Origin: a virus
Direction: 5' to 3' (one strand)
Virus record (IMG/VR): IMGVR_UViG_3300013005_000003
Span: 1-54,968 of that record
Length of the DNA: 54,968 nucleotides
The notes under the pieces were generated by a model, which saw only the letters and a program-made list of their open reading frames with translations, was not told where the DNA came from and ran no database searches. A program made the position numbers and the translations under genes. Shown in pieces: positions 13,009-20,757 of this stretch (its first letter is position 1; the number at the start of each line of letters is the position of its first letter).

Positions 13009-15353
13009 TGAAAACCTCCAAGGTTCCGCAGGGCCTCCGACTGCAGCTTCATTGCCGCAATCTTCTCTCTCGATGCGCGATTCGCCGCGTCAGTCTGAGC
13101 TTCCATCTGAGCCTTCGCAAGCTCCACCTGAGCATCACGCTCATTATCCGCCTGTTTGATCTGCAGCTTCTGCATCTCAACCTGCGCCATCTGATCGACC
13201 TCAGGCTGCGGCTTATACATCGGCGCCAGCTGCTGCATAGCCTGCGCAACCATGACCGCCAGCTGGTTCTCAAGCTCCGGAGGCATCGGCATGCCCGGAG
13301 GCGGCAGCGGCTGACCAATGATCTGCTCAACCTGCTGACGCATCTTCAGCGCCAAGTGCTCGTTAATGTGCGCCTGCAGAATCGGATTATCCTGCGCAAT
13401 CGGCGCGTGTGCCGCGATGTGCGCGTCGTGATCCTGATACGCACCCGCCACCAGCGGCATGCCCACAATCGCGTTCTGGTTCTCCGTCAGCGGATCCAAC
13501 GGACGCGGCTTCTGACGCTCCGGCGCCAGAATCAATTCAATCTTCTCAGGCGCAACGCCCATCTCGACGTACATCTGCCGATACGCTTCCCGCAGATTGT
13601 GCTGATCCGGCTGCTGCGTCGCAAACCGCAGCAACGCCTCCGCCCGCATCATCCGCTGGGCCGACGACGAAATGTTCGGATCCGACACCGGGATCACGTC
13701 GATGTTATTCGCGAAATCCTCGCGCATAATCGCCGCCATGCCGCCCCGAACCGGGAACGGATACGGCTCATCCGGCAGATACTTCCCGAACAGATCCGCA
13801 ATCAGCTTCAGTTCGCGGCTAAACGCCCTGTGGCAGCGCTTCAGCGTCGCCGACTGCAGACGGGTCGCCGCCTCCATCAACGCCACTGTCGTGCCTACAG
13901 GCGCATCCTGACGCCCCTCGCCGACCGCAATCTCCGTCGTGTTCGCCAGATTCCGGGCGGCTTCGTAGGTTTCCTTCAGCAGCGCCAGCGATACCTGTGA
14001 CGGCTCCTTATACGGCATCGTCATGATCGCGTTCTGGATCGGCAAGCCGCCGGTATCGATCTCACGGAACTCCGTCGGACCAATCCCAATGTTATTGTCC
14101 TCCAGCCGCATGCCCTTCACGCGCAAGCCGCCCGGGAAGTTATTCAGCGTGCCCGCATCAATCAGCTGACGGCGGATCGACGTCGCCGTCTTCGCCGAAT
14201 TCCCCAGCAAGTGCGCATAACCCAGACCGTAAAACCCCACCCCCGGCATGAACTTATAGTGCGTGAACGGGTTCTTCCGCTGAAACGTCGGATCCCCCTC
14301 GTCGTAGTTCCGATAAACCGACAGAACCTTCCGGGTCCCCTCTTCAATCGTCACGACATACGGCAGCGGGATGCCATCCTCGTTCTCATACCCCACAAGG
14401 TTCAGATCCGCGTACACTTCGTAGATCCGGTACTCCTCAGTGCCCTCAGCACCCGGCTCCACGCCCTGAACGCCGTCCACTTCCGCCTGAATCGGCGTCT
14501 GCGAGCTATCGTCCGCCTGCGGATCACCCAGATCGATGTCCCGATACACGCCCGCCAGCTGCGCCAACCGGAAATTCCGGCGCGTCATCGGCGTGATGTG
14601 GCAGAACCGCGGCGACGTCGCCAAATCCGTCGTGCCATACGACGCGATGAAGTTATCCGGCAGCACGAAACGGCTCACCGGACGCCCCAGAAGCCGATCC
14701 TGATACGTCTTCTTGAACGTCGAACCCACCAGCGGCAGCCAAAACAGCATCTGGTCGAATTCTTCGTAGAATTCCGGCGCCAATTCCGTCAGGTACAGGT
14801 TCATAAACTGCTGCACCCGGGACGCCTGCGCCTCCAGCTGCTCGTTCGCGACCCCAATCACCTGCGTTTTCACCGGTCCAGCCGCCGGCATCAACTCACC
14901 AGCGGCCACAGCCTGCCAGCGCACCACAGCCTCAGCCATCAGCGGGTCATAGACGCCGCACGCACCCTTAAACGGCATCGTGCGGTCCTCAATCTTCAGA
15001 CCCATCAGCTTGATGCCCTCAGACATCGTCGCTTCCCAGTCCCCACGCGACTGCTTGTCTTCCTCGACACCGCTCAGCAACGTCTCGCCGAGCGTGTTCA
15101 TGTCCATATCGTCCATGTACAACGCCAGATTCGCGTCAAACGGCGCATCTTCCAGCCGCTCGACCTCCGGCTCGAAATCAATTTCGACCCCGCCGTCGTC
15201 CAGTTCCGTGAACTCCGCGCCGTCAACCATCGCCGGGCCGTCGTCGTCGATCTCAATATCGGCGGCATCCAACGGCAAATCCACATCGACGCCGCCAATT
15301 CCCTCGAACGCAGGGCGGAGCGTGTCAGCGAGCGATGTCGGTCTGCGTGCCAT
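13005..15353 (-). CDS. Portal protein (P22-like)
   Basis: 782 aa from the ATG at 15353 (AAGGTGG six bases upstream; a longer frame to 15368 is unlikely). The acidic N-terminal part precedes the portal core: MKLMGL-type segment, YDPLMAEAVVRWQAVAAGEL, QFMNLYLTELAPEFYEEFDQ, then RPVSRFVLPDNFIASYGTTD and TPMTRRNFRLAQLAGVYRDI. The ending is a long helical barrel rich in Gln/Met/Ala. Size matches P22 gp1 (725 aa) and its relatives. It forms the 12-fold ring through which DNA is packaged by the adjacent terminase. Confidence 0.88.
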   Translation of the reverse strand: MARRPTSLADTLRPAFEGIGGVDVDLPLDAADIEIDDDGPAMVDGAEFTELDDGGVEIDFEPEVERLEDAPFDANLALYMDDMDMNTLGETLLSGVEEDKQSRGDWEATMSEGIKLMGLKIEDRTMPFKGACGVYDPLMAEAVVRWQAVAAGELMPAAGPVKTQVIGVANEQLEAQASRVQQFMNLYLTELAPEFYEEFDQMLFWLPLVGSTFKKTYQDRLLGRPVSRFVLPDNFIASYGTTDLATSPRFCHITPMTRRNFRLAQLAGVYRDIDLGDPQADDSSQTPIQAEVDGVQGVEPGAEGTEEYRIYEVYADLNLVGYENEDGIPLPYVVTIEEGTRKVLSVYRNYDEGDPTFQRKNPFTHYKFMPGVGFYGLGYAHLLGNSAKTATSIRRQLIDAGTLNNFPGGLRVKGMRLEDNNIGIGPTEFREIDTGGLPIQNAIMTMPYKEPSQVSLALLKETYEAARNLANTTEIAVGEGRQDAPVGTTVALMEAATRLQSATLKRCHRAFSRELKLIADLFGKYLPDEPYPFPVRGGMAAIMREDFANNIDVIPVSDPNISSSAQRMMRAEALLRFATQQPDQHNLREAYRQMYVEMGVAPEKIELILAPERQKPRPLDPLTENQNAIVGMPLVAGAYQDHDAHIAAHAPIAQDNPILQAHINEHLALKMRQQVEQIIGQPLPPPGMPMPPELENQLAVMVAQAMQQLAPMYKPQPEVDQMAQVEMQKLQIKQADNERDAQVELAKAQMEAQTDAANRASREKIAAMKLQSEALRNLGGFQ

Positions 15354-15361
15354 AGTCCACC

Positions 15362-16897
15362 TTACCAATAGAAGCTTACAGGTTCAAGCGGCGTGTCATA
15401 CACGGGTTCATACGGATCTTCCGTGTTCGCCACCCAGCCACTCTGCTTAATCCGCAAAAACGCCATCGTCATCGTGTCGACCCAGTCCCGCGAATCCGCC
15501 GCCGGAAATTGCACGCACTGCTCCATAAAATCCCGCGCCCACGGCCTCAACTGATCCGGCGAATTCTTCATCGTCGGCAGCCATACCCGACCGTTCTCAA
15601 TCAAATCCGTCACCAGCCGCACACGCGCAATCTTATCGCCGAACTTATCCGGGTTAAACGGCGTCGCCACAATCCCGGCCCGACCCAGATCCTGTATCAG
15701 CATCTGACCGTTCGCCTTCGCCTCCACCAGCACCGTATCCGGCGCCCGCTCCCGCGATGCCTTGATCGGCAGCTTATAGTTATCGTCCCGGTAATCCGTC
15801 GCCATCCGCTGCACCATGCGCCTCAGAATCGGCCACTCAGCCCGCTCCCGCCACACACTCAGCAAAATCAGGTTTGGAATCCCATTGTCGTCGTCAAACA
15901 CACCCCACGTCGTCGACGCGCTAAACGCCGACGTCTTGTTCGCCGTCAGCGCCGTGTCCCATGCCTGCAAAACATACTTCACCTTCGGCGGCTCGGGGGA
16001 GCGCCACCACTTAAACCACGTCTGATCGATGATACCCCCATCATCAACCACCGGGTTCTGCTGATACAACGACGACCAGATCCTAGACGTCGTCGATGGC
16101 TGGCGGCGGATATTCTCAAGTTCCTCTTTCGGGAACTGCTCCGGCCACAGTGCATCCCCGGGCTTGCGCCCAAGAATGTCCTTATCCACCGCCATAGCGG
16201 GCAATATCACCCGCTCCCACTTCTCCCCCTCACCATCCCTCTCCGCCTGATCCAGACGACCCATGTGGTCACCCAGATGCCAGCGCGTCCCAATCAAAAC
16301 TATCGGCGTGTCCTTGTTCTTCCGGCGCGTGAAAAAATCCGCGCCATACCACGACCACAACTTGTTACGCTCACTCTCACTCTCCGCCGCCTGAATCCCA
16401 GACAGCAAATCGTCCCCAATCAATATGTCCCCACGACGACCCGTCACGTTCGCCCCAACCGCGGTCGCGTGATAACCACCACTCCCAGTCGTCATCCACT
16501 CCCCAGCCGCCGTCTTGTCCGCGCTGATCCCAACGCCCGGGAACAGCCGCCGATGCTCGTCACCCTTGATGACGTTGCGCACCTTCAAACCAAACGAATC
16601 CGACAACTCCTGCTTGTGTGTCGCAAAAATCACATTCCGGTCAGGGTTCTTCGACAGATAATACGCCGGGAAATAGTGAGACGCCGCAAACGACTTCCCG
16701 TGACCCGGAGGCATGCTGATCATCAAACGGCGAATCTCACCCCGCGCAACCGCATCCAGCTTCTCACACACCAACCGCAAATGCGGCGGCGGCGTCAACC
16801 CACTCACATACTCAACATACTTCGCAAACGACGATATCGCCTCCTCGCGGGAAACCAACTCCGCCAGCAATTCATCCAGCGTCAGGTCGTCGTTCAT
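15362..16897 (-). CDS. terL: Terminase large subunit (ATPase-nuclease)
   Basis: 511 aa. Walker A is MPPGHGKS (62-69), Walker B ILIGDDLL (158-165), coupling motif IVLIGTRWH (199-207); the RNase H-type nuclease begins with QAWDTA (D314) and continues through VLVEAKANGQ. It pumps DNA into the prohead and cuts it. The ATG follows the TAG of the preceding HTH gene directly, and the portal gene follows within nine bases. Confidence 0.93.
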   Translation of the reverse strand: MNDDLTLDELLAELVSREEAISSFAKYVEYVSGLTPPPHLRLVCEKLDAVARGEIRRLMISMPPGHGKSFAASHYFPAYYLSKNPDRNVIFATHKQELSDSFGLKVRNVIKGDEHRRLFPGVGISADKTAAGEWMTTGSGGYHATAVGANVTGRRGDILIGDDLLSGIQAAESESERNKLWSWYGADFFTRRKNKDTPIVLIGTRWHLGDHMGRLDQAERDGEGEKWERVILPAMAVDKDILGRKPGDALWPEQFPKEELENIRRQPSTTSRIWSSLYQQNPVVDDGGIIDQTWFKWWRSPEPPKVKYVLQAWDTALTANKTSAFSASTTWGVFDDDNGIPNLILLSVWRERAEWPILRRMVQRMATDYRDDNYKLPIKASRERAPDTVLVEAKANGQMLIQDLGRAGIVATPFNPDKFGDKIARVRLVTDLIENGRVWLPTMKNSPDQLRPWARDFMEQCVQFPAADSRDWVDTMTMAFLRIKQSGWVANTEDPYEPVYDTPLEPVSFYW

Positions 16898-17251
16898 CTA
16901 AACAGCCAAATCCAAGGGCAGAAACTCAACCCAGTTTTTAACGGTTTTTTCCGTTGCACCCACCGCCACGCCGCACTCTCTCCAAGTCGACCCCTGCCTG
17001 CGCATAATCACAATCCGCCTTATCTTCGCTGGGCTGCTTTTACCGCCTAACCTGCAGTTGCCGCCCCGAAACCATTTTTCGTAATCAGCCAATGGCAGAA
17101 TAGGCTTCGCCTGTATCGCAATTCTACTCCCGTTGTGAGGCGCAGAAATTATCAAACCCGAACTCTTGGTAACAGCAGGACTGTATATCCTGTTACCCAA
17201 ATACATTCTGGCAATCGTGCCGTTTCTCATCCCAGTCAGACGCTGCGTCAT
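16898..17251 (-). CDS. Helix-turn-helix protein between the terminase genes
   Basis: 117 aa, basic. The C-terminal half (about residues 74-110) is a helix-turn-helix: SPAKIRRIVIMRRQGSTWRE followed by CGVAVGATEKTVKNWV. The N-terminal half has no recognisable fold. The ATG overlaps the small-terminase stop (ATGA). It might help DNA recognition for packaging, or be an inserted HNH/mobile-like remnant lacking its nuclease; the sequence gives no HNH residues to support the latter. Confidence 0.55.
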   Translation of the reverse strand: MTQRLTGMRNGTIARMYLGNRIYSPAVTKSSGLIISAPHNGSRIAIQAKPILPLADYEKWFRGGNCRLGGKSSPAKIRRIVIMRRQGSTWRECGVAVGATEKTVKNWVEFLPLDLAV

Positions 17252-17763
17252 ACATCATCTCCAATGCCCCGGACCAACGTCCCCTCAATCACCTTCACCG
17301 GCCTCGCCCGATCCGCAACCATCGCCCTGAGCGTCGCCAAATCCAGATCCTTCGCGCTCACCGAGTGGTTCACATTCACCGTCTGATCCAACATCCCCAG
17401 CAACTGTGCCTGCGTCTTCACAGCACTAATCGCACTCGGATACGCACCCTTGTCCATCGCCGCCTGAACAACAGCCTGCAACTCATCCAAAAACAAATCC
17501 CGCGTGTATTCCCGGCGCTCAACATCAACACCCGAAGCCTCAGCCGCCATAATCAAACGCTGAACCTCAGGCCGCGCCAATTGCCTCGATGCAACAATCG
17601 ACATGTTCAACTCAGGACTCGTAATCCCAGCCCTGACGCACGCAATCTCAGCCGCGTTCCCCTTCTTCAGCGCACGCTGCTCAACATAAACACGCGCGAA
17701 AATCGCGTCCCGCTCCTCAGCGGTTATCGTGTCTAAATCATCCATGCCAGCAAACATAATCAT
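17248..17763 (-). CDS. terS: Terminase small subunit
   Basis: 171 aa. The N-terminal part looks like a DNA-binding helix-turn-helix (AEIACVRAGITSPELNMSIV...QLARPEVQRLI), the middle is helical (YTRDLFLDELQAVVQAAMDK...AISAVKTQAQLLGMLDQTV), matching small terminases that select phage DNA. Possible starts are ATG at 17763, 17757 and 17745; none has a strong ribosome site, so the true N-terminus is uncertain. First gene of the late block, 25 bases after a TATAAT box. Confidence 0.7.
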   Translation of the reverse strand: MIMFAGMDDLDTITAEERDAIFARVYVEQRALKKGNAAEIACVRAGITSPELNMSIVASRQLARPEVQRLIMAAEASGVDVERREYTRDLFLDELQAVVQAAMDKGAYPSAISAVKTQAQLLGMLDQTVNVNHSVSAKDLDLATLRAMVADRARPVKVIEGTLVRGIGDDV

Positions 17764-18116
17764 CCAAACCGTTCAGCGCAATAAATTATTATATATGGAA
17801 CCACAGTTAAAACGAAAGGGGGGTGTTTTAGCGGGTGGGGGGTCTGTGCGTAGCCCAGACGGATTTGGAGCGAAATGTGGGGGAGAGTGGGTATATATAG
17901 GATAAAACCCCGGCCTCGCGGGCGCGAGTGGGTGGGTGGGGGTGCGCGGGCAGTGCCAGAGCCGCCCCCAGCCGGAAACGGGCAGGGCATTGCACCACAT
18001 CCGGCTGAATATATGTCCGCATCTGGTGCGGTCTGTTGAAGTGGGCTGTTGACGCTATGTGTTGCGATATGGCAGGCTCAAAAGAAAAAACTGCAGCACA
18101 GAGAGGAAAAACGAAG
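17764..18116. promoter_or_regulatory. Divergent control region between late and early blocks
   Basis: 353 bases without a credible gene. The left part (17781-17800) is AT-rich and holds the late-block -10 box. From 17815 to 17955 the plus strand is strongly G-rich, including a four-run G-quadruplex motif at 17930-17950. A 14-bp palindrome, CTCGCGGGCGCGAG, is at 17915-17928. GTATATATAG at 17891-17900 could be a -10 on either strand. An inverted repeat GCACCA/TGGTGC lies at 17992-17997 and 18024-18029. TTGACG at 18049-18054 lacks a good -10 at 16-18 bases. Confidence 0.6.
17788..17793 (-). promoter_or_regulatory. Late-block -10 box TATAAT
   Basis: On the minus strand a perfect TATAAT lies 25 bases upstream of the first small-terminase ATG. 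No good TTGACA is found at 16-18 bases (TTCGTT at 17), so it may need an activator. It would start the terminase-portal-scaffold transcript. Confidence 0.4.
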
Positions 18117-18458
18117 ATGACAATTTACGTAATCACCAGCCGCTACACGTGGGGCGAGACCGAATGCGAAACCATTATGGAAGTAACGGCTCGCGCGACA
18201 GATGCAGAATTCTACCGCGCACATTTTCACGTCACTGAAGAGCCTGACGCCAGCGACGAAGAGCTGGCGCGTGTTGTCGACCTGAACGAATGGCTGCACG
18301 CCAACTACAACGCCGGGGCGCACTGGATTGTTGAGACAACAGGCGACAGCCGCCACGTTGTAGAAATGCGCCGCCAAACGCCGGGGCAGTATCGCGTTGC
18401 GTTGCAGCGCCAATGGGAGACCATGGACGAATATCGCGACGACATTTGCAACGCCTGA
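18117..18458 (+). CDS. Early protein of unknown function
   Basis: 113 aa from the ATG at 18117, with AGAGG ten bases upstream; the longer frame to 18036 has no ribosome site. It starts MTIYVITSRYTWGETECETI and later has YNAGAHWIVETTGDSRHVVE and QTPGQYRVALQRQWETMDEY. Acidic, no recognisable motif or membrane span. First gene of the early block and so a candidate for host takeover, which is inference from position only. Confidence 0.6.
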   Translation: MTIYVITSRYTWGETECETIMEVTARATDAEFYRAHFHVTEEPDASDEELARVVDLNEWLHANYNAGAHWIVETTGDSRHVVEMRRQTPGQYRVALQRQWETMDEYRDDICNA

Positions 18459-18466
18459 CCACCACA

Positions 18467-18488
18467 GGGCCGGCCACAGCGCCGGCCC
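18467..18488 (+). terminator. GC hairpin in intergenic cassette
   Basis: GGGCCGGC-cacagc-GCCGGCCC: 8-bp perfect stem with a six-base loop, no T-tract. Flanked by copies of CCACCACAGGG. An equivalent hairpin lies after the next long gene at 19361-19383. It may limit read-through or protect the message. Confidence 0.5.
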
Positions 18489-18511
18489 GCCACCACAGGG
18501 AGCAACAGACA

Positions 18512-18646
18512 ATGATTGACCGCAGCGAAGTCGCCCGCGCTATGGCGAAGGCCATCGCCTACAAGCAATGCGGCAAGCAACGCGAGGCGGAACAATGGGC
18601 GCGAGAGCTAGTGCGCTTGCTCGAGTGTGCCGAGATATTGCGTTAA
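18512..18646 (+). CDS. Small early protein
   Basis: 44 aa. It starts MIDRSEVARAMAKAIAYKQC and continues GKQREAEQWARELVRLLE. It is helical, and the GKxREAxxWARxLVxLL pattern is common to small phage proteins. The leader GGGAGCAACAGACA before the ATG is the same as that of the next gene. Unknown function. Confidence 0.55.
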   Translation: MIDRSEVARAMAKAIAYKQCGKQREAEQWARELVRLLECAEILR

Positions 18647-18670
18647 CCGAGAGAGAGGGAGCAACAGACA

Positions 18671-19348
18671 ATGACAACCCATTACATCCAAGTCACCCGC
18701 AAAAGCCGCAACAGCAAAACGGGTGATATCCCCGTCACCACTACCAGTGAGGAAACATGCCCCCATGCATGTCCGCTCAAGGCAAATGGTTGCTATGCAG
18801 AAGCCGGTCCGCTGGCGATACTGTGGCGCAAGGTGACGGCCCACAAGATGGGCATGGCATGGGATGCCGCAATGTCCGAAATCGCCGCGCTTCCCAATGG
18901 TACGCTATGGCGCCACAATCAAGCCGGGGATCTCCCCGGCATTGGTGATGCAATTGACGTTGCCGCGCTCGCTGCACTGGTAAAGGCCAATCGCGGCAAG
19001 CGCGGCTTTACCTATACCCATAAGCCGCTCGCTGGCGGCAACGGTGGCGCGATAGCGGCGGCAAACGCTATGGGTTTCACGGTAAACCTAAGCGCCAACA
19101 ATCTGGCGCATGCTGATGAACTAGCCGCCAGCAACGCCGGCCCTGTTGTTGTTGTGCTGCCGGCTGATGCAACGCGCGCCACTGTCACGCCGGATGGCCG
19201 CAAGGTTGCCATATGCCCAGCAACGATATCGGACAACGTGACGTGCAAAACATGCGGGCTTTGCGCCATTGCCAACCGCAAGGCCATTATCGGCTTTCCG
19301 GCGCATGGCCCTAGCAAGCGCAAGGCAAGCGCCATCGCCGCCGCCTAA
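18671..19348 (+). CDS. Cysteine-cluster protein (DUF7227-like)
   Basis: 225 aa with seven Cys in two groups: C30, C34, C41 in TCPHACPLKANGCYAEAGP and C182, C192, C195, C198 in ICPAT...TCKTCGLCA. Between them are WRHNQAGDLPG, GFTYTHKPL and TVNLSANN, spaced like the strands of a TIM-type barrel. The family occurs in phages under the name DUF7227 as far as I recall. An iron-sulphur or zinc site is likely; a radical-SAM-like reaction is possible but the CxxxCxxC motif is absent. It has the same leader as the gene before it. Confidence 0.55.
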   Translation: MTTHYIQVTRKSRNSKTGDIPVTTTSEETCPHACPLKANGCYAEAGPLAILWRKVTAHKMGMAWDAAMSEIAALPNGTLWRHNQAGDLPGIGDAIDVAALAALVKANRGKRGFTYTHKPLAGGNGGAIAAANAMGFTVNLSANNLAHADELAASNAGPVVVVLPADATRATVTPDGRKVAICPATISDNVTCKTCGLCAIANRKAIIGFPAHGPSKRKASAIAAA

Positions 19349-19360
19349 AGCCACCATAGG

Positions 19361-19383
19361 GCCGCCCGTCACGCGCGGGCGGC
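19361..19383 (+). terminator. GC hairpin in second intergenic cassette
   Basis: GCCGCCCG-tcacgcg-CGGGCGGC: 8-bp stem, seven-base loop, no T-tract. It is preceded by CCACCATAGG and followed by GGGAGCAAGAGACC before the next ATG, paralleling the arrangement at 18459-18511. Confidence 0.5.
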
Positions 19384-19421
19384 TATATGGCCGCTTCTGG
19401 CCAGATAGGGAGCAAGAGACC

Positions 19422-19670
19422 ATGAACACCGCCACCGCCGCCCGCCCGCTGCATGCCATCGCGCGCGATATCCAGCGCGACTGGACAAAGCCGAATTATG
19501 CCGCCGTGCCATATCTTACCGCGATGCGCGCGTTGTCCGATATCAGCGACAGATATTACTACGATGATGCCGAGAGCGTTGTCCGGTATTTCCTCTCGAA
19601 TGCTACATCATGGCGCGGGGACAAGGCTCGCGAGATCAAAGCGGAGCTAAAGGCCATGCTGGCGCGCTGA
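19422..19670 (+). CDS. Small early protein
   Basis: 82 aa from the ATG at 19422 (leader GGGAGCAAGAGACC). It includes PLHAIARDIQRDWTKPNYAA, VPYLTAMRALSDISDRYYYD and WRGDKAREIKAELKAMLAR. This pattern is common in phage and mobile-element proteins of unknown function. Last gene of the first early unit; a clear terminator follows 25 bases later. Confidence 0.6.
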   Translation: MNTATAARPLHAIARDIQRDWTKPNYAAVPYLTAMRALSDISDRYYYDDAESVVRYFLSNATSWRGDKAREIKAELKAMLAR

Positions 19671-19671
19671 T

Positions 19672-19794
19672 CCACATCCCCCAGCCCCAAACTGGCCCGG
19701 CCTTAGCGCCGGGCTTTTTTTGCCCGCTGCACAGGCCCAGAGGCGCGCTGGCAGCGCCTGTCTGTCGCCAGCGCCCCCACATCCCCCAGCCCCA
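19672..19794. repeat. 18-bp direct repeats CCACATCCCCCAGCCCCA
   Basis: Exact 18-bp copies lie at 19672-19689 and 19777-19794, one on each side of the terminator and 105 bases apart. They may come from a local duplication or recombination. The bases between them include a GC-rich stretch with repeated CAGCGCC elements but no gene. Confidence 0.7.
19695..19721 (+). terminator. Rho-independent terminator of first early unit
   Basis: GCCCGGC-cttagc-GCCGGGC followed by seven T. Seven-base-pair GC stem, 25 bases after the stop of the 82-aa gene. It separates the first early unit from the rest of the early block. Confidence 0.88.
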
Positions 19795-20276
19795 GAGAGG
19801 CGTTCAGCGGGCTTTAAAATCGGCCATGCCGACAGAGCATGTCTGGCAACCCGGCTGTTGCAGCGCCTGTTGACGCGACAGACAGCGCCTATCTGCTGTG
19901 TCACGGGCTAAGAGCTTGTTTTCGCTGCATAAAAAGGCGCTTTGAAACAGAAAAACGCCATTTGTCACACCCCCCGTTTCACTCCAAGCCTTTGAAAAAC
20001 CATCCCTTTTCTTATTATTATTATAAATGAAACGAGATTTAGATATATATAGTTATAAGGAGGTGGTGCGTTGTATACATAATACAGTAGGGGGTGTGTG
20101 TTATATATGGGGCTATATTTCCCGAAAAACCGTTTCATTTCGATTTTTGCCCCGATTTAGGTAATGTTATCAGCGCCTTGGAGTGAAACAGCCAACCGTC
20201 ACAGGGGCGTTTCACCCGTTTCAAAACGCTGTTTTATCGTTTGGTTTCAGGGGCTTGGCCCGTGACATTTTGTTTC
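19722..20276. other. Long intergenic region with GTTTCA array (possible origin or regulator site)
   Basis: About 550 bases with no convincing gene. Its right part (19930-20277) is much more AT-rich than the flanks and carries nine exact GTTTCA/TGAAAC hexamers. Start positions are 19943, 20028 and 20184 (as TGAAAC) and 19976, 20132, 20209, 20218, 20244 and 20272 (as GTTTCA, the last running to 20277). Two of them sit in a longer form, GTCACA-N6/7-CGTTTCAC. A possible promoter, TTGAAA (19992) with TATTAT (20016, 18-base spacing), and an isolated AAGGAGGTG (20057-20065) lie within. The region is a good candidate for a replication origin or an array of regulator sites. Confidence 0.5.
20066..20164 (+). 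CDS. Possible 32-codon ORF beside a perfect Shine-Dalgarno
   Basis: GTG at 20066 is only two bases after AAGGAGG, too close for normal initiation, and gives MRCIHNTVGGVCYIWGYISR plus 12 more residues. A TTG at 20071, at ideal spacing, would give only three residues. No similarity is recognised. Listed because the ribosome site is the strongest in the window and has no clear gene. Confidence 0.15.
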   Translation: MRCIHNTVGGVCYIWGYISRKTVSFRFLPRFR

Positions 20277-20438
20277 ATGAGCAATCTCAATGGGTTAAGC
20301 CTTCGTTGTAAGACAATCTTAATCGACGGATGGCGTTTCCCTGTCGATCCGATTGCGGATGTGAAAGCTCCGTTTTCGGTGCTGATTTACTGTTGCGTGA
20401 ACCGTCATGCTGAATTAGAGGCTGCGTTACGGTTCTGA
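20277..20438 (+). CDS. Doubtful small ORF after GTTTCA array
   Basis: 53 aa from the ATG at 20277, MSNLNGLSLRCKTILIDGWR onward, ending HAELEAALRF. No ribosome site precedes the ATG, which overlaps the last GTTTCA copy. No family recognised. It may be a real leader gene of the second early unit or chance. Confidence 0.25.
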   Translation: MSNLNGLSLRCKTILIDGWRFPVDPIADVKAPFSVLIYCCVNRHAELEAALRF

Positions 20439-20466
20439 CGGGCCGTTTGATACGGAGGGTTTAGAA

Positions 20467-20670
20467 ATGACTGTTGGATTGTTCACCGTTTACGAGGCGT
20501 CCGGGGTTGCACACCGCACCCTTCGCGGCACATTCGAGACGTTCGAGGCGGCTTGCGATTACGTGCAGGCGCTGAACCCGATTTGCTTTGAAGTGGACAC
20601 TGATCATCCGGGTTGCGCTGATGCGTTCCTGCCGGGTGGTGTGATTTATGCGATTGAGGCGCGGGCATGA
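20467..20670 (+). CDS. Small early protein
   Basis: 67 aa, with GGAGG ahead of the ATG. It contains FTVYEASGVAHRTLRGTFET, FEAACDYVQALNP and GGVIYAIEARA, suggesting a small alpha/beta fold. No known family. First well-supported gene of the second early unit. Its stop overlaps the next ATG (ATGA). Confidence 0.55.
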   Translation: MTVGLFTVYEASGVAHRTLRGTFETFEAACDYVQALNPICFEVDTDHPGCADAFLPGGVIYAIEARA

Positions 20671-20744
20671 GCGAAAGCCGCTTGCAGTCCGCGCTGGCTG
20701 TTGCCGCGCTGGTGATTATCTTGGCCGTTCTGGCCGCTGTTTGA
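20667..20744 (+). CDS. 25-residue single-span membrane peptide
   Basis: MSESRLQSALAVAALVIILA then VLAAV: a polar start and one hydrophobic segment that fills the rest. It overlaps the upstream stop by ATGA and is followed after 13 bases by the next gene with its own GGGAGA site. Short peptides of this build are often missed. Could be a membrane-acting regulator; function unknown. Confidence 0.45.
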   Translation: MSESRLQSALAVAALVIILAVLAAV

Positions 20745-20757
20745 GGGAGATTGTGTG

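Noticed and set aside
13008-17050. Long plus-strand frames opposite portal and terminase (330, 386 and 513 codons)
   Set aside because: They are rich in Arg/His/Leu/Pro, carry no motif, and mirror the codon pattern of the true minus-strand genes terL and portal, whose motifs are clear. They are shadows caused by GC-rich third positions.
16898-17251. HNH nuclease between terminase genes
   Set aside because: Only a helix-turn-helix is visible; no HNH histidines or CxxC zinc pairs are present, so no nuclease call is made.
17773-18022. Minus-strand frames of 64-76 codons in the divergent region
   Set aside because: They are Pro/His-rich translations of the G-rich segment, lack ribosome sites, and lie upstream of the late -10 box. 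Treated as non-coding control DNA.
18049-18077. Early promoter at TTGACG
   Set aside because: The -35-like box lacks a -10 at 16-18 bases; kept only as a note in the control region.
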